NCBI GenBank assembly: GCA_003454835.1
Contig: DMTA01000036.1
Coordinates: forward strand, 1-7,354
Length of the DNA stretch: 7,354 nt
DNA from: Achromobacter sp.
GTDB lineage: Bacteria; Pseudomonadota; Gammaproteobacteria; Burkholderiales; Burkholderiaceae_B
Reading direction: 5' to 3'
Shown here: positions 1-6,086 of the stretch, in pieces
Position numbering within the stretch: position 1 is the stretch's first letter
How the letters are laid out: each line of letters starts with the position of its first letter
Notes under the pieces: generated by a model
What the model was told of the DNA's origin: nothing
Database searches by the model: none
Seen by the model: only the letters and a program-made list of their open reading frames with translations
Position numbers and translations under genes: made by a program

Positions 1-8
1 GGCGAGAC

Positions 9-1106
9 CTAAAACGCCCCTCCAAACAGATCCGGCTGACGCGACTGCTCGCCCGGATCTGCGAAATTGCTCATCCCCACCCCCGCCAGCCGGTACAGCG
101 TGTCCGGCGGCAGTTCCACGCGTTCGCACAGCAGCCGCGCCAGGGCGGCCAGTTCCGTGGCCGAGGCGGGCGGCTGCGCGCAGGTCTGGCTGCGCGTCAG
201 GATGCGGAAGCGGTCTGTCTTCAGCTTGAGCACCACCGTGCGTCCCAGGGCGCCCTTCTTCAGCGCCTGATCCCACACCTTTTCCGCCATGCGGTCCAGA
301 GCGTCCCCCACGGCCTCCAGCCGGACGTCGTTTGAAAACGTGGTTTCGGCCGACACCTGTTGAAGCGGCTGGTCCGTCTGCACCTCGCGTTCGTCGATGC
401 CCCGCGCCAGCTCATACAGCCGCCGGCCGTAGCGGCCGAAATAATGCTCCAGTTCCTGCGCGCTGTGCGTGGCCAGGTCGCCCACCGTCTGGATGCCAAG
501 CTGCTCCAGACGCGCCTGCGTCACCTTGCCCACGCCCGGCACCTTGCGCACGGGCAAGGGTTCCAGGAACGCCAGCACCTTGCTGGGCCGCACGACAAAG
601 ATGCCGTCGGGCTTGTTCCAGTCAGAGGCGATCTTGGCCAGGAATTTGTTCGGCGCCACGCCGGCCGACGCGGTCAGGCCGGTTTCCTCGCGGATCTGCT
701 GGCGGATCACCTGGGCGACCTCGGTAGCCGACGGCAGCCCGCACTTATTGACCGTCACATCCAGGTAGGCCTCGTCGAGCGACAAGGGTTCGATCAGGTC
801 GGTATGGCGGGCGAAGATCTGCCGCACCTGGCGCGACACGTCGCGGTATCGGTTGAAATCTGGCGGCACGTAGATGGCGTGCGGACAGAGGCGTTCGGCC
901 TTGATGGCGGACATCGCGGAATGGATGCCGTAGCGGCGTGCTTCATAGGACGCCGCACACACGACCGAGCGCGGCCCGGTCCAGGCTACGACTACCGGCT
1001 TGCCCCGCAGGTCGGGATTGTCGCGCTGCTCCACGGACGCGTAGAACGCATCCATGTCCACATGCACGATTTTGCGCGCAGACTGCGCCGACGCCTGCCC
1101 CGTCAT
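9..1106 (-). CDS. dinB: DNA polymerase IV (Y-family translesion polymerase)
   Basis: Error-prone Y-family polymerase that extends primers past damaged or stalled template positions in the cytoplasm. The 365-residue product has the expected family length and all parts in order. The palm motif [10 protein letters not shown] lies at residues 17-26, with metal ligand D17 and steric-gate Y22. The second catalytic motif SLDEAYLD lies at 109-116, with D111 and E112. A helix-hairpin-helix thumb (VPGVGK) starts near 189, and the little-finger domain covers about 245-345. The C-terminal QPDLF at 357-361 fits the Q-x-x-L-F sliding-clamp binding motif, so the protein is complete and should bind the beta clamp. 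The ATG start sits just after a GAGG-like sequence and places the first motif at a normal distance from the N-terminus. It is divergent from the thioesterase gene. I see no CTGT-N8-ACAG LexA box upstream. The family call is near certain. Confidence 0.97.
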   Translation of the reverse strand: MTGQASAQSARKIVHVDMDAFYASVEQRDNPDLRGKPVVVAWTGPRSVVCAASYEARRYGIHSAMSAIKAERLCPHAIYVPPDFNRYRDVSRQVRQIFARHTDLIEPLSLDEAYLDVTVNKCGLPSATEVAQVIRQQIREETGLTASAGVAPNKFLAKIASDWNKPDGIFVVRPSKVLAFLEPLPVRKVPGVGKVTQARLEQLGIQTVGDLATHSAQELEHYFGRYGRRLYELARGIDEREVQTDQPLQQVSAETTFSNDVRLEAVGDALDRMAEKVWDQALKKGALGRTVVLKLKTDRFRILTRSQTCAQPPASATELAALARLLCERVELPPDTLYRLAGVGMSNFADPGEQSRQPDLFGGAF

Positions 1107-1181
1107 GACCTCAATCCCGTGGCAAAAACATATATTATGACCGGCGGCAATCCGCTACCCCTTCTCGCCCACGACGGTTCC
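1107..1181. promoter_or_regulatory. Divergent dinB / thioesterase promoter region
   Basis: This 75-bp gap separates the two divergent starts and contains an AT-rich patch at 1122-1139 that stands out in GC-rich DNA. On the minus strand, CATAAT (1134-1139) is a plausible -10 box for dinB. On the plus strand, TATATT (1131-1136) is a plausible -10 box for the thioesterase. I find no good -35 box for either, so this is a candidate region rather than mapped promoters. Confidence 0.4.
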
Positions 1182-1604
1182 ATGACTGCACCCGCTTGCC
1201 CCAAAACCGACTACTTCGGCCTGACCATTCCCTTCATGAGTTTCATCGGCCTGGTGCCGGAGAGCATCGCGCCCGCCTATGCCCGCACGACGCTGCCGTG
1301 GCGCGAAGACCTGACCAACAGCCGCGGCGACGTGCACGGCGGCACGCTGATGAGCGTGCTGGACTTCACCTTGAGCGCCGCCGCGCGCGGGTCGGCGGAC
1401 GCCACCGAGGGCATGGCCACCATCGACATGAACACCACGTTCCTGTCCCCCGGCACGGGCGATCTGGTCATCGAAGCGCGCTGCCTGCGGCGCGGTGCGT
1501 CCATCGCCTTCTGTGAGGGCGATATCCGGCGCGCCGACGGCGAACTGGTGGCGCGCGCCACCGCCACCTTCAAGATCATCCGCCGCCGCCCGGGCGGCGA
1601 CTGA
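1182..1604 (+). CDS. PaaI-family hotdog-fold thioesterase
   Basis: Small hotdog-fold acyl-CoA (or related) thioester hydrolase, 140 residues from the chosen start, a normal length for the PaaI/YdiI-like family. The hallmark segment is [25 protein letters not shown] at residues 52-54 opens the hotdog helix, and D61 fits the usual acidic catalytic position. The central strand region [12 protein letters not shown] (80-91) and the closing strand [12 protein letters not shown] also match the fold. These enzymes act as oligomers in the cytoplasm, but the substrate cannot be read from the sequence. The frame is open far upstream, across dinB on the other strand. ATG 1182 is preferred because family members start a short way before the TDYFGL-like segment; ATG 1137 is an alternative adding 15 residues. 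Neither has a strong Shine-Dalgarno sequence. The gene ends immediately before the tandem repeat array and converges on the lipoprotein gene. Confidence 0.87.
   Translation: MTAPACPKTDYFGLTIPFMSFIGLVPESIAPAYARTTLPWREDLTNSRGDVHGGTLMSVLDFTLSAAARGSADATEGMATIDMNTTFLSPGTGDLVIEARCLRRGASIAFCEGDIRRADGELVARATATFKIIRRRPGGD
1584..1599. terminator. GC palindrome at the thioesterase 3' end
   Basis: A perfect 16-bp palindrome (CGCCGCCC then GGGCGGCG) lies in the last codons of the thioesterase gene, just before its stop. It could fold into a 6-bp GC stem with a 4-nt loop. The following sequence (CCTTATTTCG) is T-rich but has no clean U tract, so a role in termination is only possible. It may simply be coding sequence for RRRPGG. 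Confidence 0.25.
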
Positions 1605-1614
1605 CCTTATTTCG

Positions 1615-1704
1615 TCCTGCCTTTCTTAGTCCTGCCTTTCTTAGTCCTGCCTTTCTTAGCCCTGCCTTTCCTAGTCCTGCGTTTCCTAGTCCTGCCTTAC
1701 TTCG
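1615..1704. repeat. 15-bp tandem repeat array (about six units) between convergent genes
   Basis: Six head-to-tail 15-bp units read TCCTGCCTTTCTTAG on the plus strand. Units at 1615, 1630 and 1645 are identical. The unit at 1660 differs at two positions (first base C, and CTAG for TTAG), and the unit at 1675 also differs at two (GTTTC for CTTTC, and CTAG). The last, 1690-1704, is degenerate and runs through the stop codon of the lipoprotein gene. A further weak match lies at 1600-1614, over the thioesterase stop. The identical central copies suggest recent expansion by slippage. On the minus strand the array stays in frame with the lipoprotein gene and would encode repeats of Gly-Arg-Thr-Lys-Lys. 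There are no unique spacers, so it is not a CRISPR. Confidence 0.93.
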
Positions 1705-1709
1705 GCAGG
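1691..1709. terminator. Possible hairpin at the lipoprotein stop codon
   Basis: CCTGCC (1691-1696) and GGCAGG (1704-1709) form a perfect 6-bp stem around a 7-nt loop that contains the lipoprotein stop codon. No T tract follows on either strand. It could slow or end transcription between the convergent genes, but the support is only structural. Confidence 0.25.
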
Positions 1710-2152
1710 TCGCGCGTCGGCTTGACGGGCGGGCGCGGATCCAGCGGCATGTACGTGCTGCACGACACCAGCCCGTAATACACCGCGTCCTGCATCGCGC
1801 GCATGGCAGCGGGATCCCACGTGCCCTTGCCCCACATCACGATGCGCACGTCCGTGGACTTCGGGCCCTCGGACTTCAGGTCGACGCGCGACATCTCGCG
1901 ATCGGAATACGGCGCCAGCACGCGCACCACGCCGGACTGCGCGCTCTCGTTCAGGTCGGACACGACGCGGTAGGCGTTGTCGGTGCTGCGCAGGCAGGCG
2001 TTGGACTGGCGGATGACCGCATCATAGGCGTCCTTGAAAGCCACCGGCGCCTTGAATTCGCTGTGCGGCGATGCGCTGTCCGGCGAAATGCCGAGCGAGC
2101 AGCCGGCCAGCCCCAGAGCCAGCGCCGAGGCCGCGACCAGATTCCTGTACAT
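1697..2152 (-). CDS. Small outer-membrane-type lipoprotein of unknown function
   Basis: A 151-residue protein with a clear lipoprotein signal: MYR, a hydrophobic stretch (residues 5-16) and lipobox LAGC with the lipidated Cys at 18. The residue after that Cys is Ser, not Asp, which favours Lol-dependent transfer to the outer membrane. The mature part is soluble, with two more cysteines (C53, C131) that could form a disulfide in the periplasm, and a Pro-rich basic end (PRPPVKPTRDLPK). I do not recognise the family and assign no function. The start is well supported by GGAG (minus strand, 2159-2162) six bases upstream of the ATG. After the TAA stop the same frame stays open for 29 more codons through the tandem repeat before another TAA (1607-1609). 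The stop codon aligns with an AAA lysine codon of the repeat unit, one substitution away. Confidence 0.85.
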   Translation of the reverse strand: MYRNLVAASALALGLAGCSLGISPDSASPHSEFKAPVAFKDAYDAVIRQSNACLRSTDNAYRVVSDLNESAQSGVVRVLAPYSDREMSRVDLKSEGPKSTDVRIVMWGKGTWDPAAMRAMQDAVYYGLVSCSTYMPLDPRPPVKPTRDLPK

Positions 2153-2177
2153 GTAAATCTCCAGAAGAAGTGCCGCG

Positions 2178-2183
2178 ATTATC
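2178..2183 (-). promoter_or_regulatory. Candidate -10 box for the lipoprotein gene
   Basis: Read on the minus strand this is GATAAT, one base from the TATAAT consensus. It lies 25 bp upstream of the lipoprotein ATG in a GC-rich setting. No recognisable -35 box is found 16-18 bp further upstream, so the call is tentative. Confidence 0.35.
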
Positions 2184-2231
2184 CCGCAAACCGCCCGGCG
2201 GCATAAGTGGGGCCGGCTCTGCGGGGTCGGT

Positions 2232-2261
2232 TCGACACCCCTCGCGCGGCTATGGCATTAT
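2232..2261 (+). promoter_or_regulatory. Candidate promoter of the S9 peptidase gene
   Basis: TCGACA (2232-2237) matches five of six bases of the -35 consensus. CATTAT (2256-2261), 18 bp away, matches four of six of the -10 consensus. Transcription would begin near 2268, giving a leader of about 40 nt before the TTG start codon. The arrangement is plausible for a sigma-70 promoter but untested. Confidence 0.4.
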
Positions 2262-2295
2262 CGACCAGCCTGTTTGCAACGCGGATCGACATCAC

Positions 2296-2300
2296 GGAGG
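2296..2300 (+). promoter_or_regulatory. Ribosome binding site that decides the TTG start of the S9 peptidase
   Basis: GGAGG lies exactly six bases before TTG 2307. It supports that rare codon as the true start over the in-frame TTG at 2274, which has no such sequence. Starting at 2307 also yields a clean, short lipoprotein signal peptide. Confidence 0.8.
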
Positions 2301-2306
2301 TTTCCC

Positions 2307-4223
2307 TTGTTCTCATTTCTGCGCACCGTCCTGGCTGCCGGCATCGTCGGCGCCTCCCTGGGTGCCTGCGCCACGCAGCCGCCTCCCCGCGCCTATCCCC
2401 TGAAAGATTTCTTCCGCAATCCTGAGCGCGGCTATTTCCGGCTGTCCGACGACGGCCAGACGCTCTCGTTCATGCAGCCCACCAGCGTGGACGGCAACCC
2501 CGCCCGCATGAACATCTACGTGCAGCCGCTGCAAGGCAGCCAGCTCGTGGGTGAACCGCGGCAGCTGACCAGCGAGACCGCCCGCGACATCAGCGGTTAT
2601 TTCTGGAAAGGCCCGGACGTGGTGCTGTACCAGAAGGACTTTGGCGGCGACGAGAACTTCCACGTCCTGGCGGTCAACGCCAAGACGGGCCAGATCACGG
2701 ACCTGACCCCCTACGAGGGCGTACGTGCGGGCATCGAGGACGACCTCGAAGACGACCCCGACCACGTGCTGATCAGCCACAACCAGCGCAATCCCGAGGT
2801 CTTTGACGTCTACCGCGTCAACGTCCACACCGGCGCGGCCGTGCTGGTGGCGCAGAATCCCGGCAACATCGTCGGCTGGCAGACCGACCTCGCGGGCAAG
2901 GTGCGCGCCGCCGTCGCCAGCGACGGGCTGAACACCACCCTGCTCTACCGCGACGACGAAGCGTCCGACTTCCGCCCCCTCATCACCACCGACTACCGCA
3001 CCAGCGTCAGCCCCGCGTTCTTCACGTTCGACGACAAGAAGTTCTACGCGCTGAGCAACCGCGGCCGCGACAAGCTCTCGCTGGTCGTCATCGACCCGGC
3101 CGCGCCGGACGCCGAAGACGTCATCTTCACGCCGGACGCCGTCGACCTGGACGGCGCTGCATTCTCGCGCAAGCGCCGCGTGCTGACCGTGGCGTCCTAC
3201 CAGACCGACAAGCCGCAATACAAGTTCTTCGACGCGGAAACCGAAGCGCTGTACAAGACGCTTGCCGATCTCTTGCCGGGCTACGACGTCGTCATCCAGG
3301 GCGGCAACCGCGATGAAAACAAGTTCATCGTGGCGGCCTACAACGACCGCACGCCGGGCGCGCGCTATATCTATGACGCCGTGGCCGGCACGCTGACCAA
3401 GCTGGCGGACTTGAATCCCGCCATCCCCGAGGCCGACATGTCTCGGGTGCAGCCCATCAGCTACCAGAGCCGCGACGGCCGCACGATTCACGGTTACCTG
3501 ACGCTGCCCGCCGGCCGCGCACCCAAGAATCTGGCCTGCGTCGTCAATCCGCACGGCGGCCCGTGGGCCCGCGACGGCTGGGGCTACAACCCCGAAGTGC
3601 AATTCCTGGCCAACCGCGGTTTTTGCGTGCTGCAGATGAACTTCCGCGGCTCCACCGGCTATGGCCGCGACTTCTGGGAAGCGGGCTTCGGGGAATGGGG
3701 CCTGAAGATGCAGGACGACATCACCGACGGCGTGCAATGGCTGGTCGAGCAAGGCATCGCCGACCCCAAACGCATCGGCATCTATGGCGCCAGCTACGGC
3801 GGCTATGCCACGCTGGCCGGCGTGGCCTTCACGCCGGACCTGTACGCCGCGGCCGTGGATTACGTGGGCGTGTCCAACCTCTTCACGTTCATGAAGTCCA
3901 TTCCGCCCTACTGGAAGCCCATGCTGGACAAGATGCAGGACATGGTGGGTGACCCGGTGCGCGACCGCGACCGCCTGACCGCGACCTCACCGGCGCTGCA
4001 CGCGGACAAGATCAAGACGCCGCTGTTCGTGGCGCAGGGCGCCAAGGACCCGCGCGTGAACAAGGACGAGAGCGACCAGATGGTGTCGGCGCTCAAGGCG
4101 CGCGGCGTGGACGTGGAATACATGGTCAAGGACAACGAAGGCCACGGCTTCCACAACGACGAGAACAAGTTCGAGTTCTACGAGGCCATGGAGAAGTTCC
4201 TGACGGAACATCTCAAGCCGTAG
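2307..4223 (+). CDS. S9-family prolyl oligopeptidase-like serine peptidase, predicted lipoprotein
   Basis: A 638-residue serine peptidase resembling dipeptidyl/acylaminoacyl peptidases of family S9. Such enzymes cut short peptides; a beta-propeller gates the active site. The N-terminus MFSFLRTVLAAGIVGASLGAC is a lipoprotein signal, with lipobox LGAC and the lipidated Cys at 21. The enzyme should therefore be membrane-anchored outside the cytoplasm, probably facing the periplasm. Residues about 40-390 form the propeller-like part (for example YFRLSDDGQTLSF and VFDVYRVN). The alpha/beta-hydrolase domain starts with NPHGGPW (His416) and NFRGSTGYGRDF. The nucleophile is Ser496 in GASYGG. Asp581 (GAKDPRV) and His613 (EGHGF) complete the triad, so all catalytic residues are present. 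The TTG start is set by GGAGG at 2296-2300. The 3' end overlaps the convergent diguanylate cyclase gene by 11 bp. The substrate is unknown. Confidence 0.94.
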   Translation: MFSFLRTVLAAGIVGASLGACATQPPPRAYPLKDFFRNPERGYFRLSDDGQTLSFMQPTSVDGNPARMNIYVQPLQGSQLVGEPRQLTSETARDISGYFWKGPDVVLYQKDFGGDENFHVLAVNAKTGQITDLTPYEGVRAGIEDDLEDDPDHVLISHNQRNPEVFDVYRVNVHTGAAVLVAQNPGNIVGWQTDLAGKVRAAVASDGLNTTLLYRDDEASDFRPLITTDYRTSVSPAFFTFDDKKFYALSNRGRDKLSLVVIDPAAPDAEDVIFTPDAVDLDGAAFSRKRRVLTVASYQTDKPQYKFFDAETEALYKTLADLLPGYDVVIQGGNRDENKFIVAAYNDRTPGARYIYDAVAGTLTKLADLNPAIPEADMSRVQPISYQSRDGRTIHGYLTLPAGRAPKNLACVVNPHGGPWARDGWGYNPEVQFLANRGFCVLQMNFRGSTGYGRDFWEAGFGEWGLKMQDDITDGVQWLVEQGIADPKRIGIYGASYGGYATLAGVAFTPDLYAAAVDYVGVSNLFTFMKSIPPYWKPMLDKMQDMVGDPVRDRDRLTATSPALHADKIKTPLFVAQGAKDPRVNKDESDQMVSALKARGVDVEYMVKDNEGHGFHNDENKFEFYEAMEKFLTEHLKP

Positions 4224-5442
4224 TCCCCGCGGTTTCCGCTTCCAGGGCATTCGCGGCGGCCGGCAGGCCGCCGCTTGGCTTTACGACGCCGCGTCCGCTC
4301 CAGGCCATTTCCACGCGGTCCCGCCCCTGCTCCTTGGCCCGGTACAACGCCACGTCGGCCCGCGCCAGGATCACGTCGGCGCTGTCGCCCGGCTGGTAGG
4401 ACGCCAGGCCACCGCTCGTGGTCATCTGCACTTCCAGCCCCTGCAGATAGAGCGGCATATCGCGCAAGGCGTCGCAGACGCGCTGCGCCTGCACCAGCGC
4501 GCTCGCCGGGTCGCAGTCGTACATCAGCAGCACGAATTCCTCGCCGCCCAGACGGCCAAAGCGATCGCTCGACCGGACCGCGTTCTGCACCACGCGCGCG
4601 AAATGACGCAGCGCGGTGTCGCCGCCCGCATGGCCATAGCGGTCGTTGATGGATTTGAAGTGATCGATGTCCAGCACCAGCACCGCAAGCTTGCCGCCGG
4701 CGCGCTCACAACGCTGCAGCTCGTGCTCAAGTTCATCCATGATGCTGCGCCGCGAGTACGCCTGCGTCAGGCTGTCGAACGTCAGCGCCGCCTGCATCTT
4801 TTCGGCCTGGCTGGTCTGGATCATGAAGAGCAGCGCCAGGAAGAGGCCCGGCACCGTGACGGAGCCGCACACAATGAAGAACAGGCCCCACGCCGACGGC
4901 TGCAGCAGCGACACCGGCGCCTCCACGCCCGCGCCGTAGACATAACCGCGCAGCGCATGCAGCGCCGCCACGCCATAAAACGCCAGCAGCAGGTACAGCA
5001 CGACGCCTTTCGTCTTGATCCGCCTGCGCTGCCGGAAGATGACGGCGCCAGTCGCTGCCATCAGCACGCAGGTGTAGACGGAGTACAGCACCATGCGCCA
5101 CACCAGGCTGTCGCTGCGGTACAGCAGCAGGGCAAAGCCGAACGTGCAGAGCGAGCACAGCACGGTCGTGCGCAGGATATGCGGATGCAGGCCGAAGAAC
5201 TGGCGCACGCCGATATACACCAGCGCGGCGGAACAGGCCCAGGCGGCATTGGACACCATCACATAGGCGGCGGGCGGGATCATCTCGGCTGACGCGTAGG
5301 CCAGCAGGGACAGCACGGCCAGCGCGTTGGCCGCCATGAAGGCGGGCACACCTTCGACGCCGCGGCCGTGAAATGGCAGCAGCAACGGCAACGCCAACGC
5401 CGTGGCCAGGCCCCACATCAGGAAAAACAAGCTAGTCGTCAT
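4213..5442 (-). CDS. Membrane-bound diguanylate cyclase (GGDEF domain)
   Basis: Makes the second messenger c-di-GMP from two GTP. The 409-residue protein has an N-terminal sensor-like part with about seven hydrophobic helices (roughly 4-22, 34-51, 57-78, 91-108, 116-135, 146-166, 184-208), a short linker, and a GGDEF domain from about 223 to 380. The domain opens with DSLTQAYSRR. Next comes LDIDHFKSINDRYGH, with metal ligand D258 and guanine-contacting N266, then the active-site GGEEF at 299-303. RSSD at 290-293 lies five residues before GGEEF, the position of the product-inhibition I-site, so feedback control should be intact. There is no EAL domain. The sensor part is not a type I can name, and its signal is unknown. 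ATG 5442 is chosen because GGAG (minus strand, 5449-5452) lies six bases upstream; an upstream GTG at 5499 is less likely. The Ala/Gly-rich tail after 385 is probably disordered. Confidence 0.95.
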   Translation of the reverse strand: MTTSLFFLMWGLATALALPLLLPFHGRGVEGVPAFMAANALAVLSLLAYASAEMIPPAAYVMVSNAAWACSAALVYIGVRQFFGLHPHILRTTVLCSLCTFGFALLLYRSDSLVWRMVLYSVYTCVLMAATGAVIFRQRRRIKTKGVVLYLLLAFYGVAALHALRGYVYGAGVEAPVSLLQPSAWGLFFIVCGSVTVPGLFLALLFMIQTSQAEKMQAALTFDSLTQAYSRRSIMDELEHELQRCERAGGKLAVLVLDIDHFKSINDRYGHAGGDTALRHFARVVQNAVRSSDRFGRLGGEEFVLLMYDCDPASALVQAQRVCDALRDMPLYLQGLEVQMTTSGGLASYQPGDSADVILARADVALYRAKEQGRDRVEMAWSGRGVVKPSGGLPAAANALEAETAGTTA

Positions 5443-5531
5443 GGTTCGCTCCGGCTCAGGCTTGTCGGCCTGCCGCGCCGTTGGGGACTGCAGTTGCACT
5501 GGGTTCGCGCAAGCAAAGCGCGTTACACGTC

Positions 5532-5550
5532 AGCATTTTTGATGCTTTTT
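5532..5550 (+). terminator. Weak terminator-like stem with T tract
   Basis: AGCAT (5532-5536) and ATGCT (5542-5546) pair around TTTTG, and the second arm runs into a T tract (TTTTTG). The stem is short and AT-rich, and no plus-strand gene ends just before it. It may instead be part of the cyclase leader on the other strand. Confidence 0.2.
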
Positions 5551-5569
5551 GTTACGAGAATGGCGAAAG

Positions 5570-5607
5570 GACGCGCGTGACGTTTGCCCTGCTGGGCAAC
5601 GCGCGTC
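5570..5607. repeat. Long imperfect hairpin (9-bp inverted repeat)
   Basis: GACGCGCGT (5570-5578) is repeated in inverted form as ACGCGCGTC (5599-5607). Between them TGCCC (5585-5589) pairs with GGGCA (5594-5598) around a 4-nt loop. Together they make a two-part stem with a one-sided bulge at 5579-5584. No T tract follows on the plus strand. The role is unknown: a structured RNA element or a protein-binding site are both possible. Confidence 0.45.
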
Positions 5608-5707
5608 TGTCCGACCAGAACCTTTACCGCCGCGCCAAGACGATTGCACGGCCTGCGACGAGAGAATACGCCAAGGCGACTTAGCCGTAATCCCCCCTTT
5701 GCAGTAA

Positions 5708-5736
5708 TTGACAGTTAACTCGGGCAGATATCCGTA
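5708..5736 (+). promoter_or_regulatory. Candidate promoter with perfect -35 box and overlapping palindrome
   Basis: TTGACA (5708-5713) matches the sigma-70 -35 consensus exactly. An 8-bp palindrome AGTTAACT (5713-5720) overlaps its last base. The -10 position is poor: TCCGTA at 17-bp spacing, or TATCCG (5729-5734) at 15 bp. The palindrome next to the -35 box could be an operator half, but no plus-strand gene lies downstream. If active, it would drive an RNA through the hairpins at 5756-5792. Confidence 0.35.
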
Positions 5737-5755
5737 AAGTTCCATCCGTCGACGG

Positions 5756-5792
5756 CGCAGCATAAGCGCTGCGATCACGCCCCACGGGCGTG
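5756..5792. repeat. Two adjacent stem-loops
   Basis: The first stem pairs CGCAGC (5756-5761) with GCTGCG (5768-5773) around a 6-nt loop. The second pairs CACGCCC (5776-5782) with GGGCGTG (5786-5792) around a 3-nt loop. They lie 20-60 bp past the candidate promoter at 5708, which suggests a structured transcript. Neither is followed by a T tract. Confidence 0.4.
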
Positions 5793-5889
5793 GCGCGTAC
5801 TAGCCATGCACTCCGATAACGCGAGTGCGAAGGTCCCCGTAGCGGGCGCCGCGCAGGTCCCAATCAAACGTTCATTTCCGCGCTGCAGG

Positions 5890-6010
5890 CGCCTGGTTCG
5901 CCTGCGGCCGCCTTTGCCGGGTGCTCGCGCCCGTCCGGCGTGGCGGGGCCATGGACGCCCCGCATTGCCACTGCGGATGTCATACCGATGCCGATCGAAC
6001 GAACCAGGCG
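5890..6010. repeat. 11-bp inverted repeat pair with an inner hairpin
   Basis: CGCCTGGTTCG at 5890-5900 recurs as its exact reverse complement at 6000-6010, 99 bp apart. Inside lies a 7-bp GC stem, GCGGGGC (5943-5949) with GCCCCGC (5957-5963), around CATGGAC. The arrangement could fold as one large branched RNA. Chance matches of this length occur in GC-rich DNA, so the significance is uncertain. No transposase gene or target duplication accompanies it. Confidence 0.35.
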
Positions 6011-6053
6011 GTCAAACGCCGTTGGACCCAGACTGAAATAATGCCGGCGGGGC

Positions 6054-6077
6054 CGGGACGGCGGAAAGCCTGTCCCG
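6054..6077 (-). terminator. Hairpin just past the exporter stop codon
   Basis: On the minus strand the first stem base lies 10 bp after the exporter stop. CGGGAC pairs with GTCCCG, and an inner GGC pairs with GCC around a 5-nt loop, with one bulged base. This GC-rich stem is well placed to end exporter transcription. A T-rich stretch (ATTATTT) follows only about 12 bp later, so it is not a textbook intrinsic terminator. Confidence 0.4.
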
Positions 6078-6086
6078 CGCCCACGC

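Larger units (their letters stand above)
5443..6086. other. Gene-poor intergenic region with hairpins
   Basis: About 640 bp between the start of the diguanylate cyclase gene and the stop of the exporter gene. No frame here gives a convincing protein: the short open frames lack ribosome binding sites and recognisable sequence. It must hold the cyclase promoter, which I cannot place with confidence. It also holds a consensus -35 box (5708-5713) and several stem-loops (5532-5550, 5570-5607, 5756-5773, 5776-5792, 5943-5963, 6054-6077). An untranslated or small RNA is possible, and a decayed gene is also possible. I recognise no tRNA or known RNA family. Confidence 0.6.

Noticed and set aside
360..1181. 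Long plus-strand open frame antisense to dinB, continuous with the thioesterase
   Set aside because: It is the complement of a strongly conserved gene, lacks family sequence before residue TDYFGL, and long antisense frames are common in GC-rich DNA.
1615..1704. CRISPR array
   Set aside because: The 15-bp units are directly contiguous with no unique spacers, and there are no cas genes.
2313..3752. 479-codon minus-strand open frame opposite the S9 peptidase
   Set aside because: The peptidase frame carries a full catalytic triad and a ribosome binding site. The antisense product is a Val/Ala/Gly/His/Arg-rich shadow without a recognisable domain.
4603..5292. 229-codon plus-strand open frame opposite the diguanylate cyclase
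   Set aside because: Its product is rich in Gln, Arg, His and Ala, typical of a complement shadow, while the other strand encodes intact GGDEF motifs.
5456..5536. 26-codon upstream open frame ending 13 bp before the cyclase start
   Set aside because: It has an ATG but no Shine-Dalgarno sequence and no attenuator-like codon run or paired terminator, so a leader peptide is not supported.
5864..5983. 39-codon minus-strand frame (MTSAVAMRGV...) after the exporter gene
   Set aside because: No ribosome binding site and no family recognised. It could be a small or decayed gene, but nothing in the sequence supports translation.
5890..6010. Insertion sequence remnant bounded by the 11-bp inverted repeats
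   Set aside because: No transposase fragment inside and no flanking target-site duplication seen.
5806..6036. 76-codon plus-strand open frame in the intergenic region
   Set aside because: No ribosome binding site, a Pro/Arg-rich sequence with no recognisable family, and it runs through the stem-loops.
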